DNA of 64,000 bases from JBMYYR01 sp965243605 (lineage in GTDB: Bacteria; Bacteroidota; Bacteroidia; Flavobacteriales; CAJXXR01). Position numbers and translations under genes: made by a program. Below, piece by piece: positions 46,025-56,755 of the stretch. The stretch lies in NCBI GenBank assembly GCA_965243605.1, contig CBDEVQ010000123.1:1-64000 (forward strand), given 5' to 3'. Under the pieces are notes generated by a model that was given only the letters and a program-made list of their open reading frames with translations, had not been told where the DNA came from and searched no databases. The first letter of the stretch is position 1, and each line of letters starts with the position of its first letter.

Positions 46025-49000
46025 ATGAAATTAGAACAAAGACAGTTACTTAAGCTTTCTGTTGCTTTTACTTTTTTGAGTCTTCCTGGTATTGTTAATG
46101 CTCAAATTGGTATAGGAACAACTAACCCAGTTCAATCATCTATATTAGACGTTCACTCGAATAATAAAGGGATACTAATTCCACGTGTCTCATTACAAGG
46201 TGAAAACGATATAACAACTATAGCTTCTCCTGAAACAAGTTTATTAGTTTATCATACTGGTTCGGCAACTTTTCCAGATGTAGGTTTCCACTTTTGGAAT
46301 GGTACAGCATGGTCTAAGATTGCAACCTCAGCAGAAATCACTCCGGCTTCTGGTGATAACGACCCTACGAATGAATTAATCGGATCAATTACTATTGATA
46401 ATAATAATTTCGTTTTAATAGAAAACGGTTCTGTTCATCAAGTTTCACTTGCTGGATATTTAGATAATACAGATAATCAAACTTTATCCATTGTTGGAGA
46501 TTCGATTAAAATATCTGGAGGTAACTCTATTTATTTTGATTCGGATTTATATGCAGATACTTCTTCTACAAACGAAATACAAACATTAACTTCTCCAGAT
46601 GGATCAATTGACATCTCTCCTTCGGGTGTAGATTTCTTACTTGAATTAGCAAACAACTCCGTTGATTCAAATATCATCTCTGATGAATCAATTATATCAG
46701 AAGATATTAAGAATGGAGAAATTAAAACGGAAGATCTTGCTAATAATGCAGTAGATAAAACAAAGATTGCTGCTGACGTAGCTGGAACTGGTCTTACTCA
46801 AAATGTAGACGGTTCTTTAGAAATTGATCCTTCTGCTATTACGGCTGATGGTGACATTACTTCTACAGACATCACCGTAACAGGTGGTACGGATGCAGCA
46901 ATGAACGATGTAACATTAGAATTAGCAAACGATGCGGTGGAAACGGCAAACCTTGTTGATAGTAATGTAACAACTGCTAAATTAGCAACCGATGCCGTTA
47001 CCAATGCAAAACTTGCTGATGATGCTGTTGAAACTTCAAACATTTTAGATTTAAATGTTACTGAAGATAAATTAGCACCTGGTTCGGTTTCTGAAATTAA
47101 AATTAAAAAGGATGCCGTTACAACTTCTAAAATTAAAAGTGGAAATGTAACAACATCTAAACTGGCTGATAATGCCGTTGATAAAACAAAGATTGCTGCT
47201 GATGTAGCGGGAACTGGTCTTACTCAAAATGTAGACGGTTCTTTAGAAATTGATCCTTCTGCTATTACGGCTGATGGAGACATTACTTCTACAGACATCA
47301 CCGTAACAGGTGGTACAGATGCAGCCATGAACGATGTAACATTAGAATTAGCAAATGATGCGGTTGAAACGGCAAACCTTGTTGATAGTAATGTAACAAC
47401 TGCTAAATTAGCAACCGATGCCGTTACCAATGCAAAACTTGCTGATGATGCTGTTGAAACTTTAAACATTTTAGATTTAAATGTTACTGAAGATAAATTA
47501 GCGCCTGGATCGGTTTCTGAAATTAAAATTAAAAAGGATGCCGTTACAACTTCTAAAATTAAAAGTGGAAATGTAACAACATCTAAACTGGCTGATAATG
47601 CCGTTGATAAAACAAAGGTTGCTGCTGATGTAGCGGGAACTGGTCTTACTCAAAATGTAGATGGTTCTTTAGAAATAGATCCAACGACAATTACTGCCGA
47701 TGGAGACATTACTTCTACAGACATCACTGTAACTGGTGGTACTGATGCTGCGCTTAACGATGTAACTTTAGAATTAGCAAATGATGCGGTTGAAACGGCA
47801 AACCTTGTTGATAGTAATGTAACAACTGCTAAATTAGCAACCGATGCCGTTACCAATGCAAAACTTGCTGATGATGCTGTTGAAACTTTAAACATTTTAG
47901 ATTTAAATGTTACTGAAGATAAATTAGCGCCTGGATCGGTTTCTGAAATTAAAATTAAAAAGGATGCCGTTACAACTTCTAAAATTAAAAGTGGAAATGT
48001 AACAACATCTAAACTGGCTGATAATGCCGTTGATAAAACAAAGGTTGCTGCTGATGTAGCGGGAACTGGTCTTACTCAAAATGTAGATGGTTCTTTAGAA
48101 ATAGATCCAACGACAATTACTGCCGATGGAGACATTACTTCTACAGACATCACTGTAACTGGTGGTACTGATGCTGCGCTTAACGATGTAACTTTAGAAT
48201 TAGCAAATGATGCGGTTGAAACGGCAAATATTCTAAATTTAAATGTTACAGAAGACAAATTAGCGCCAGGATCAGTTTCTGAAATTAAAATTAAAAAGGA
48301 TGCCGTTACAACTTCTAAAATTAAAAGTGGAAATGTAACAACATCTAAACTGGCTGATAATGCCGTTGATAAAACAAAGATTGCTGCTGATGTAGCGGGA
48401 ACTGGTCTTACTCAAAATGTAGATGGTTCTTTAGAAATAGATCCAACGACAATTACTGCCGATGGAGACATTACTTCTACAGACATCACCGTAACGGGTG
48501 GTACAGATGCAGCCATGAACGATGTAACATTAGAATTAGCAAATGATGCGGTTGAAACGGCAAATATTCTAAATTTAAATGTTACAGAAGACAAATTAGC
48601 GCCAGGATCAGTTTCTGAAATTAAAATTAAAAAGGATGCCGTTACAACTTCTAAAATTAAAAGTGGAAATGTAACAACATCTAAACTGGCTGATAATGCC
48701 GTTGATAAAACAAAGATTGCTGCTGATGTAGCGGGAACTGGTCTTACTCAAAATGTAGATGGTTCTTTAGAAATAGATCCAACGACAATTACTGCTGATG
48801 GAGACATTACTTCTACAGACATCACCGTAACGGGTGGTACAGATGCAGCCATGAACGATGTAACTTTAGAATTAGCGAATGATGCGGTTGAAACGGCAAA
48901 CATCACTGATGGAAATGTAACAACAGATAAATTAGCAGCTGATGCTGTAACTAATGCTAAGCTTGCTGACAATGCAGTGGAAACAGCAAACATTCTAGAT

Positions 49001-52000
49001 TTAAATGTTACAGAAGATAAATTAGCGCCAGGATCAGTTTCTGAAATTAAAATTAAAAAGGATGCCGTTACGACTTCTAAAATTAAAAGTGGAAATGTAA
49101 CAACATCTAAACTGGCTGATAATGCCATTGATAAAACAAAAATTGCTGCTGATGTAGCGGGAACTGGTCTTACTCAAAATGTAGATGGTTCTTTAGAAAT
49201 TGACCCTTCTGCGATTACGGCTGATGGTGACATTACTTCTACTGATATCACCGTAACGGGTGGTACAGATGCAGCCATGAACGATGTAACTTTAGAATTA
49301 GCCGCTAACGCCGTTGAAACTTCGAACATCGCTGATGAAAATGTAACAACAGATAAATTAGCAGCTGATGCAGTAACGAATGCTAAGCTTGCTGACAATG
49401 CAGTGGAAACAGCAAACATCGCTGACGGAAATGTAACCGCAGATAAATTAGCTACAGATGCTGTAACTACAGCTAAAATTGCTAACGGTGCGATTGATAA
49501 AACAAAAATTGCTGCTGATGTAGCGGGAACTGGTCTTACTCAAAATGTAGATGGTTCTTTAGAAATTGACCCTTCCGCAATTACTGCTGATGGTGACATT
49601 ACTTCTACTGACATCACCGTAACGGGTGGTACAGATGCAGCCATGAACGATGTAACTTTAGAATTAGCCGCTAACGCCGTTGAAACTTCGAACATCGCTG
49701 ATGAAAATGTAACAACAGATAAATTAGCAGCTGATGCAGTAACGAATGCTAAGCTTGCTGACAATGCAGTGGAAACAGCAAACATCGCTGATGGAAATGT
49801 AACAACAGATAAATTAGCAGCTAACGCAGTTGAAACGTCTAACATCGCTGATGAAAATGTAACAACTGATAAATTAGCAGCTGATGCAGTAACGAATGCT
49901 AAACTTGCTGACAATGCAGTGGAAACAGCAAACATCGCTGATGGAAATGTAACAACAGATAAATTAGCCGCTAACGCAGTTGAAACTTCTAACATTGCTG
50001 ACGGAAATGTAACCGCAGATAAATTAGCTACAGATGCTGTAACTACAGCTAAAATTGCTAACGGTGCGATTGATAAAACAAAAATTGCTGCTGATGTAGC
50101 GGGAACTGGTCTTACTCAAAATGTAGATGGTTCTTTAGAAATTGACCCTTCTGCGATTACGGCTGATGGTGACATTACTTCTACAGACATCACCGTAACG
50201 GGTGGTACAGATGCAGCCATGAACGATGTAACTTTAGAATTAGCCGCTAACGCCGTTGAAACTTCGAACATCGCTGATGAAAATGTAACAACAGATAAAT
50301 TAGCAGCTGATGCAGTAACGAATGCTAAGCTTGCTGACAATGCAGTGGAAACAGCAAACATCGCTGACGGAAATGTAACTGCAGATAAATTAGCTACAGA
50401 TGCTGTAACTACAGCTAAAGTTGCTAACGGTGCGATTGATAAAACAAAGATAGCTGCTGATGTAGCGGGAACTGGTCTTACTCAAAATGTAGACGGTTCT
50501 TTAGAAATTGACCCTTCTGCGATTACGGCTGATGGAGACATTACTTCTACGGACATCACCGTAACGGGTGGTACAGATGCAGCCATGAACGATGTAACTT
50601 TAGAATTAGCCGCTAACGCCGTTGAAACTTCGAACATCGCTGATGAAAATGTAACAACAGATAAATTAGCAGCTGATGCAGTAACGAATGCTAAGCTTGC
50701 TGACAATGCAGTGGAAACAGCAAACATTGCTGACGGAAATGTAACTGCAGATAAATTAGCTACAGATGCTGTAACTACAGCTAAAGTTGCTAACGGTGCC
50801 ATTGATAAAACAAAAATTGCTGCTGATGTAGCCGGAACTGGTCTTACTCAAAATGTAGATGGTTCTTTAGAAATTGACCCTTCTGCGATTACGGCTGATG
50901 GTGACATTACTTCTACAGACATCACCGTAACGGGTGGTACGGATGCAGCCATGAACGATGTAACTTTAGAATTAGCGGCTAACGCGGTTGAAACTTCGAA
51001 CATCGCTGATGAAAATGTAACAACTGATAAATTAGCAGCTGATGCAGTAACGAATACTAAGCTTGCTGACAATGCAGTGGAAACAGCAAACATCGCTGAT
51101 GGAAATGTAACAACAGATAAATTAGCCGCTAACGCAGTTGAAACTTCTAACATTGCTGACGGAAATGTAACCGCAGATAAATTAGCTACAGATGCTGTAA
51201 CTACAGCTAAAATTGCTAACGGTGCCATTGATAAAACAAAAATTGCTGCTGATGTAGCGGGAACTGGTCTTACTCAAAATGTAGATGGTTCTTTAGAAAT
51301 TGACCCTTCTGCGATTACGGCTGATGGTGACATTACTTCTACAGACATCACCGTAACGGGTGGTACAGATGCAGCCATGAACGATGTAACTTTAGAATTA
51401 GCCGCTAACGCCGTTGAAACTTCGAACATCGCTGATGAAAATGTAACAACTGATAAATTAGCAGCTGATGTAGTAACGAATGCTAAGCTTGCTGACAATG
51501 CAGTGGAAACAGCAAACATCGCTGATGGAAATGTAACAACAGATAAATTAGCCGCTAACGCCGTTGAAACAGCAAACATCGCTGATGGAAATGTAACAAC
51601 AGATAAATTAGCCGCTAACGCCGTTGAAACAGCAAACATTGCTGATGGAAATGTAACCGCAGATAAATTAGCTACAGATGCTGTAACTACAGCTAAAGTT
51701 GCTAACGGTGCGATTGATAAAACAAAAATTGCTGCTGATGTAGCGGGAACTGGTCTTACTCAAAATGTAGATGGTTCTTTAGAAATTGACCCTTCTGCGA
51801 TTACGGCTGATGGTGACATTACTTCTACAGACATCACCGTAACGGGTGGTACAGATGCAGCCATGAACGATGTAACTTTAGAATTAGCCGCTAACGCCGT
51901 TGAAACTTCGAACATCGCTGATGAAAATGTAACAACTGATAAATTAGCCGCTGATGCAGTAACGAATGCTAAGCTTGCTGACAATGCAGTGGAAACAGCA

Positions 52001-55000
52001 AACATTGCTGATGGAAATGTAACAACTGATAAATTAGCAGCTGATGCTGTAACTACAGCTAAAGTTGCTAACGGTGCGATTGATAAAACAAAAATTGCTG
52101 CTGATGTAGCGGGAACTGGTCTTACTCAAAATGTAGATGGTTCTTTAGAAATTGACCCTTCCGCAATTACTGCTGATGGTGACATTACTTCTACGGACAT
52201 CACCGTAACGGGTGGTACAGATGCAGCCATGAACGATGTAACTTTAGAATTAGCAGCTAACGCCGTTGAAACTTCGAACATTGCTGATGAAAATGTAACA
52301 ACTGATAAATTAGCAGCTGATGCAGTAACGAATGCTAAGCTTGCTGACAATGCAGTGGAAACAGCAAACATCGCTGATGGAAATGTAACAACTGATAAAT
52401 TAGCAACTAACGCCGTTGAAACGTCTAACATCGCTGATGAAAATGTAACAACTGATAAATTAGCAGCTGATGCAGTAACGAATGCTAAACTTGCTGACAA
52501 TGCAGTGGAAACAGCAAACATCGCTGATGGAAATGTAACAACAGATAAATTAGCCGCTAACGCCGTTGAAACTTCTAACATTGCTGACGGAAATGTAACC
52601 GCAGATAAATTAGCTACAGATGCTGTAACTACAGCTAAAATTGCTAACGGTGCGATTGATAAAACAAAAATTGCTGCTGATGTAGCGGGAACTGGTCTTA
52701 CTCAAAATGTAGATGGTTCTTTAGAAATTGACCCTTCTGCGATTACGGCTGATGGTGACATTACTTCTACAGACATCACCGTAACGGGTGGTACAGATGC
52801 AGCCATGAACGATGTAACTTTAGAATTAGCCGCTAACGCCGTTGAAACTTCGAACATCGCTGATGAAAATGTAACAACTGATAAATTAGCAGCTGATGCA
52901 GTAACGAATGCTAAGCTTGCTGACAATGCAGTGGAAACAGCAAACATCGCTGATGGAAATGTAACAACAGATAAATTAGCCGCTAACGCAGTTGAAACTT
53001 CTAACATTGCTGACGGAAATGTAACCGCAGATAAATTAGCTACAGATGCTGTAACTACAGCTAAAATTGCTAACGGTGCGATTGATAAAACAAAAATTGC
53101 TGCTGATATAGCCGGAACTGGTCTTACTCAAAATGTAGATGGTTCTTTAGAAATTGACCCTTCTGCGATTACGGCTGATGGTGACATTACTTCTACAGAC
53201 ATCACCGTAACGGGTGGTACAGATGCAGCCATGAACGATGTAACTTTAGAATTAGCCGCTAACGCAGTTGAAACGTCTAACATCGCTGATGAAAATGTAA
53301 CAACTGATAAATTAGCAGCTGATGCAGTAACGAATGCTAAGCTTGCTGACAATGCAGTGGAAACAGCAAACATTGCTGATGGAAATGTAACAACTGATAA
53401 ATTAGCAACTAACGCCGTTGAAACGTCTAACATCGCTGATGAAAATGTAACAACTGATAAATTAGCAGCTGATGCAGTAACGAATGCTAAACTTGCTGAC
53501 AATGCAGTGGAAACAGCAAACATCGCTGATGGAAATGTAACAACAGATAAATTAGCCGCTAACGCAGTTGAAACTTCTAACATTGCTGACGGAAATGTAA
53601 CCGCAGATAAATTAGCTACAGATGCTGTAACTACAGCTAAAATTGCTAACGGTGCGATTGATAAAACAAAAATTGCTGCTGATGTAGCGGGAACTGGTCT
53701 TACTCAAAATGTAGATGGTTCTTTAGAAATTGACCCTTCTGCGATTACGGCTGATGGTGACATTACTTCTACAGACATCACCGTAACGGGTGGTACAGAT
53801 GCAGCCATGAACGATGTAACTTTAGAATTAGCCGCTAACGCAGTTGAAACGTCTAACATCGCTGATGAAAATGTAACAACTGATAAATTAGCAGCTGATG
53901 CAGTAACGAATGCTAAGCTTGCTGACAATGCAGTGGAAACAGCAAACATTGCTGATGGAAATGTAACAACTGATAAATTAGCAACTAACGCCGTTGAAAC
54001 GTCTAACATCGCTGATGAAAATGTAACAACTGATAAATTAGCAGCTGATGCAGTAACGAATGCTAAGCTTGCTGACAATGCAGTGGAAACAGCAAACATC
54101 GCTGATGGAAATGTAACAACAGATAAATTAGCCGCTAACGCCGTTGAAACTTCTAACATTGCTGACGGAAATGTAACCGCAGATAAATTAGCTACAGATG
54201 CTGTAACTACAGCTAAAATTGCTAACGGTGCGATTGATAAAACAAAAATTGCTGCTGATGTAGCCGGAACTGGTCTTACTCAAAATGTAGATGGTTCTTT
54301 AGAAATTGACCCTTCTGCGATTACGGCTGATGGTGACATTACTTCTACTGACATCACCGTAACGGGTGGTACAGATGCAGCCATGAACGATGTAACTTTA
54401 GAATTAGCCGCTAACGCAGTTGAAACGTCTAACATCGCTGATGAAAATGTAACAACTGATAAATTAGCAGCTGATGCAGTAACGAATGCTAAGCTTGCTG
54501 ACAATGCAGTGGAAACAGCAAACATTGCTGATGGAAATGTAACAACTGATAAATTAGCAACTAACGCCGTTGAAACTTCTAACATCGCTGATGAAAATGT
54601 AACAACAGATAAATTAGCAGCTGATGCAGTAACGAATGCTAAGCTTGCTGACAATGCAGTGGAAACAGCAAACATCGCTGATGGAAATGTAACAACAGAT
54701 AAATTAGCCGCTAACGCAGTTGAAACTTCTAACATTGCTGACGGAAATGTAACCGCAGATAAATTAGCTACAGATGCTGTAACTACAGCTAAAATTGCTA
54801 ACGGTGCGATTGATAAAACAAAAATTGCTGCTGATGTAGCCGGAACTGGTCTTACTCAAAATGTAGATGGTTCTTTAGAAATTGACCCTTCTGCGATTAC
54901 GGCTGATGGTGACATTACTTCTACAGACATCACCGTAACGGGTGGTACAGATGCAGCCATGAACGATGTAACTTTAGAATTAGCCGCTAACGCCGTTGAA

Positions 55001-56146
55001 ACTTCGAACATCGCTGATGAAAATGTAACAACTGATAAATTAGCAGCTGATGCAGTAACGAATGCTAAGCTTGCTGACAATGCAGTGGAAACAGCAAACA
55101 TCGCTGACGGAAATGTAACAACTGATAAATTAGCTACAGATGCTGTAACTACAGCTAAAATTGCTAACGGTGCGATTGATAAAACAAAAATTGCTGCTGA
55201 TGTAGCGGGAACTGGTCTTACTCAAAATGTAGATGGTTCTTTAGAAATTGACCCTTCCGCAATTACTGCTGATGGTGACATTACTTCTACTGACATCACC
55301 GTAACGGGTGGTACAGATGCAGCCATGAACGATGTAACTTTAGAATTAGCAGCTAACGCCGTTGAAACTTCGAACATCGCTGATGAAAATGTAACAACTG
55401 ATAAATTAGCAGCTGATGCAGTAACGAATGCTAAGCTTGCTGACAATGCAGTGGAAACAGCAAACATCGCTGATGGAAATGTAACAACAGATAAATTAGC
55501 CGCTAACGCAGTTGAAACTTCTAACATTGCTGACGGAAATGTAACCGCAGATAAATTAGCTACAGATGCTGTAACTACAGCTAAAATTGCTAACGGTGCG
55601 ATTGATAAAACAAAAATTGCTGCTGATGTAGCCGGAACTGGTCTTACTCAAAATGTAGATGGTTCTTTAGAAATTGACCCTTCTTCTTTACCTGATGGAT
55701 CTATAACGAATGAGATTCAAGTTCTATCTAAAGTAGGAAGTAATATTTCATTAAGCTTAAGTGGAGGAACTGTTGTTCTTAATGATGATGATGCTACCAA
55801 TGAAAAAATCTCATCAGTTACTGCAACTGGTGGAAATTTAACAATAACAGAAGGTGGTACTCCTCATGTTGTAAGTATGTCTGATTTAAATACAACAACA
55901 ACGATGACAGGGACAATATCAGGTCATAAAATTGGAACGTATACTAATGAAGATTTAGCAGCTGTTGATATTAATGAAACGGTTACTACTCTAGCAGGAA
56001 CTGTTAGTGGACATGCTATTGGAACATACACAAACGAGAATAATGCTGATGTTACAATAAATGAAACAATTACTTCTGTTTCTGATGAAGCTGATGGTAA
56101 TGTTACATTTAATAATGAAGATGGAACAACTTCTTCAGTAAGGTAA
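46025..56146 (+). CDS. giant secreted repeat protein, probable fibre
   Basis: The frame encodes 3373 residues. A signal peptide (about 1-27, ending IVNAQ) is followed by a head typical of Bacteroidota tail-like proteins (IGIGTTNPVQSSILDVHSNN, IPRV, FHFWNGTAWS). From about residue 240 to 3219 there are 20 tandem macro-repeats, each a 52-residue spacer (AADVAGTGLTQNVDGSLEID...MNDVTLEL) plus 6, 7, 9, 11 or 14 decapeptides such as ADENVTTDKL and AADAVTNAKL. The repeat zone reads free of Cys, Phe, His, Arg, Trp and Tyr. The C-terminal 150 residues are Gly/Thr-rich. The frame is cut by a +1 shift at about 56140; the tip domain follows in another frame. There is no T9SS tail. A long surface stalk or adhesin is the best inference. 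Confidence 0.9.
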   Translation: MKLEQRQLLKLSVAFTFLSLPGIVNAQIGIGTTNPVQSSILDVHSNNKGILIPRVSLQGENDITTIASPETSLLVYHTGSATFPDVGFHFWNGTAWSKIATSAEITPASGDNDPTNELIGSITIDNNNFVLIENGSVHQVSLAGYLDNTDNQTLSIVGDSIKISGGNSIYFDSDLYADTSSTNEIQTLTSPDGSIDISPSGVDFLLELANNSVDSNIISDESIISEDIKNGEIKTEDLANNAVDKTKIAADVAGTGLTQNVDGSLEIDPSAITADGDITSTDITVTGGTDAAMNDVTLELANDAVETANLVDSNVTTAKLATDAVTNAKLADDAVETSNILDLNVTEDKLAPGSVSEIKIKKDAVTTSKIKSGNVTTSKLADNAVDKTKIAADVAGTGLTQNVDGSLEIDPSAITADGDITSTDITVTGGTDAAMNDVTLELANDAVETANLVDSNVTTAKLATDAVTNAKLADDAVETLNILDLNVTEDKLAPGSVSEIKIKKDAVTTSKIKSGNVTTSKLADNAVDKTKVAADVAGTGLTQNVDGSLEIDPTTITADGDITSTDITVTGGTDAALNDVTLELANDAVETANLVDSNVTTAKLATDAVTNAKLADDAVETLNILDLNVTEDKLAPGSVSEIKIKKDAVTTSKIKSGNVTTSKLADNAVDKTKVAADVAGTGLTQNVDGSLEIDPTTITADGDITSTDITVTGGTDAALNDVTLELANDAVETANILNLNVTEDKLAPGSVSEIKIKKDAVTTSKIKSGNVTTSKLADNAVDKTKIAADVAGTGLTQNVDGSLEIDPTTITADGDITSTDITVTGGTDAAMNDVTLELANDAVETANILNLNVTEDKLAPGSVSEIKIKKDAVTTSKIKSGNVTTSKLADNAVDKTKIAADVAGTGLTQNVDGSLEIDPTTITADGDITSTDITVTGGTDAAMNDVTLELANDAVETANITDGNVTTDKLAADAVTNAKLADNAVETANILDLNVTEDKLAPGSVSEIKIKKDAVTTSKIKSGNVTTSKLADNAIDKTKIAADVAGTGLTQNVDGSLEIDPSAITADGDITSTDITVTGGTDAAMNDVTLELAANAVETSNIADENVTTDKLAADAVTNAKLADNAVETANIADGNVTADKLATDAVTTAKIANGAIDKTKIAADVAGTGLTQNVDGSLEIDPSAITADGDITSTDITVTGGTDAAMNDVTLELAANAVETSNIADENVTTDKLAADAVTNAKLADNAVETANIADGNVTTDKLAANAVETSNIADENVTTDKLAADAVTNAKLADNAVETANIADGNVTTDKLAANAVETSNIADGNVTADKLATDAVTTAKIANGAIDKTKIAADVAGTGLTQNVDGSLEIDPSAITADGDITSTDITVTGGTDAAMNDVTLELAANAVETSNIADENVTTDKLAADAVTNAKLADNAVETANIADGNVTADKLATDAVTTAKVANGAIDKTKIAADVAGTGLTQNVDGSLEIDPSAITADGDITSTDITVTGGTDAAMNDVTLELAANAVETSNIADENVTTDKLAADAVTNAKLADNAVETANIADGNVTADKLATDAVTTAKVANGAIDKTKIAADVAGTGLTQNVDGSLEIDPSAITADGDITSTDITVTGGTDAAMNDVTLELAANAVETSNIADENVTTDKLAADAVTNTKLADNAVETANIADGNVTTDKLAANAVETSNIADGNVTADKLATDAVTTAKIANGAIDKTKIAADVAGTGLTQNVDGSLEIDPSAITADGDITSTDITVTGGTDAAMNDVTLELAANAVETSNIADENVTTDKLAADVVTNAKLADNAVETANIADGNVTTDKLAANAVETANIADGNVTTDKLAANAVETANIADGNVTADKLATDAVTTAKVANGAIDKTKIAADVAGTGLTQNVDGSLEIDPSAITADGDITSTDITVTGGTDAAMNDVTLELAANAVETSNIADENVTTDKLAADAVTNAKLADNAVETANIADGNVTTDKLAADAVTTAKVANGAIDKTKIAADVAGTGLTQNVDGSLEIDPSAITADGDITSTDITVTGGTDAAMNDVTLELAANAVETSNIADENVTTDKLAADAVTNAKLADNAVETANIADGNVTTDKLATNAVETSNIADENVTTDKLAADAVTNAKLADNAVETANIADGNVTTDKLAANAVETSNIADGNVTADKLATDAVTTAKIANGAIDKTKIAADVAGTGLTQNVDGSLEIDPSAITADGDITSTDITVTGGTDAAMNDVTLELAANAVETSNIADENVTTDKLAADAVTNAKLADNAVETANIADGNVTTDKLAANAVETSNIADGNVTADKLATDAVTTAKIANGAIDKTKIAADIAGTGLTQNVDGSLEIDPSAITADGDITSTDITVTGGTDAAMNDVTLELAANAVETSNIADENVTTDKLAADAVTNAKLADNAVETANIADGNVTTDKLATNAVETSNIADENVTTDKLAADAVTNAKLADNAVETANIADGNVTTDKLAANAVETSNIADGNVTADKLATDAVTTAKIANGAIDKTKIAADVAGTGLTQNVDGSLEIDPSAITADGDITSTDITVTGGTDAAMNDVTLELAANAVETSNIADENVTTDKLAADAVTNAKLADNAVETANIADGNVTTDKLATNAVETSNIADENVTTDKLAADAVTNAKLADNAVETANIADGNVTTDKLAANAVETSNIADGNVTADKLATDAVTTAKIANGAIDKTKIAADVAGTGLTQNVDGSLEIDPSAITADGDITSTDITVTGGTDAAMNDVTLELAANAVETSNIADENVTTDKLAADAVTNAKLADNAVETANIADGNVTTDKLATNAVETSNIADENVTTDKLAADAVTNAKLADNAVETANIADGNVTTDKLAANAVETSNIADGNVTADKLATDAVTTAKIANGAIDKTKIAADVAGTGLTQNVDGSLEIDPSAITADGDITSTDITVTGGTDAAMNDVTLELAANAVETSNIADENVTTDKLAADAVTNAKLADNAVETANIADGNVTTDKLATDAVTTAKIANGAIDKTKIAADVAGTGLTQNVDGSLEIDPSAITADGDITSTDITVTGGTDAAMNDVTLELAANAVETSNIADENVTTDKLAADAVTNAKLADNAVETANIADGNVTTDKLAANAVETSNIADGNVTADKLATDAVTTAKIANGAIDKTKIAADVAGTGLTQNVDGSLEIDPSSLPDGSITNEIQVLSKVGSNISLSLSGGTVVLNDDDATNEKISSVTATGGNLTITEGGTPHVVSMSDLNTTTTMTGTISGHKIGTYTNEDLAAVDINETVTTLAGTVSGHAIGTYTNENNADVTINETITSVSDEADGNVTFNNEDGTTSSVR
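46741..55680 (+). repeat. 20 macro-repeats quantised in 30-bp steps
   Basis: Successive repeat lengths, measured from the shared CTCAAAATGTAGA site, are 426 x3, 336 x2, 426, 366, 576, 366 x2, 426, 486, 366, 576, 426, 576 x3, 366 and 426 bp. All equal 156 + 30n (n = 6, 7, 9, 11 or 14), 191 decamers in total. The first six copies carry an APGSVSEIKIKKDAVTTSKI block; the later ones are nearly identical to each other, so they expanded recently. A partial 21st copy closes the array. Confidence 0.92.
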
Positions 56147-56660
56147 ATCAACACTTTCGGTAGACGCAGCAACAGATGTTGTTACATTCTCTAATAATGA
56201 CGGTTCTGATGAAACGTTTGTAAATTATAAAACAAGAATTGCGGAAATTGAAGACAATGCAGGTGAATTCACTTTATCATCTTCATTCCAAAATATTAGC
56301 ATGGGATCTTCTATTGATCTGAATACAGCTTCTGATCATTATGAAGTAAATACTGGTGGTATTAAAATTCTTAAAGCAGGAGTCTATAAAGTAACATATA
56401 GAGTTACAACTTATATTTCTTCTGGAAACAATAGATCAGGTGCCGAGTATAATCTTGTTAAAAATGGATCTGATGTAGCCGGAACATATTCTGGAACTTA
56501 CCACAGAAACAACGCAGCAAATGTAACATCTGCAACTGTTGTTAAAATAATGAACCTTTCTGCTGACGATATTATCCATATCGAAGGAAGACAATATACG
56601 GGTTCATCTATTCTAAAAACGAAACCAGATGGTTCTTCTCTAATCATTGAGAAATTATAA
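56147..56660 (+). pseudogene. frameshifted C1q-like tip of the giant protein
   Basis: A continuous frame, +1 relative to the giant gene, runs from 56148 (STLSVDAATDVVTFSNNDGS) to the stop at 56660. The last 119 residues (from an internal ATG at 56301) resemble C1q/TNF-type jelly-roll tips: GGIKILKAGVYKVTYRV and a final SSLIIEKL. Removing one base at GTAAGG (about 56139) would fuse the two. On its own the piece has no signal peptide and no promoter seen. Confidence 0.8.
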
Positions 56661-56661
56661 T

Positions 56662-56699
56662 AAAAAAAAGAGTCTGAATTAATTCAGACTCTTTTTTTT
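56662..56699 (+). terminator. terminator of the giant gene
   Basis: AAAAAGAGTCTGAATT and AATTCAGACTCTTTTT form a perfect palindrome with a long T-run. Its position after 56660, not after 56146, supports the idea that the tip belongs to the giant gene. Confidence 0.9.
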
Positions 56700-56755
56700 G
56701 TTCATAAAAATCACATGTTTCTAATTTTTCATACTTTTGGTAAAAGTCAATTTTT

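Noticed and set aside
46741..55680. Regular 30-bp repeats as a CRISPR array
   Set aside because: There are no unique spacers, the repeats are in one long open frame, and no cas genes are nearby.
46798..56172. About twenty minus-strand open frames of 60-151 codons across the giant gene
   Set aside because: They repeat with the same period as the plus-strand repeats and are reverse shadows of one coding array; they have no signal peptides or separate promoters.
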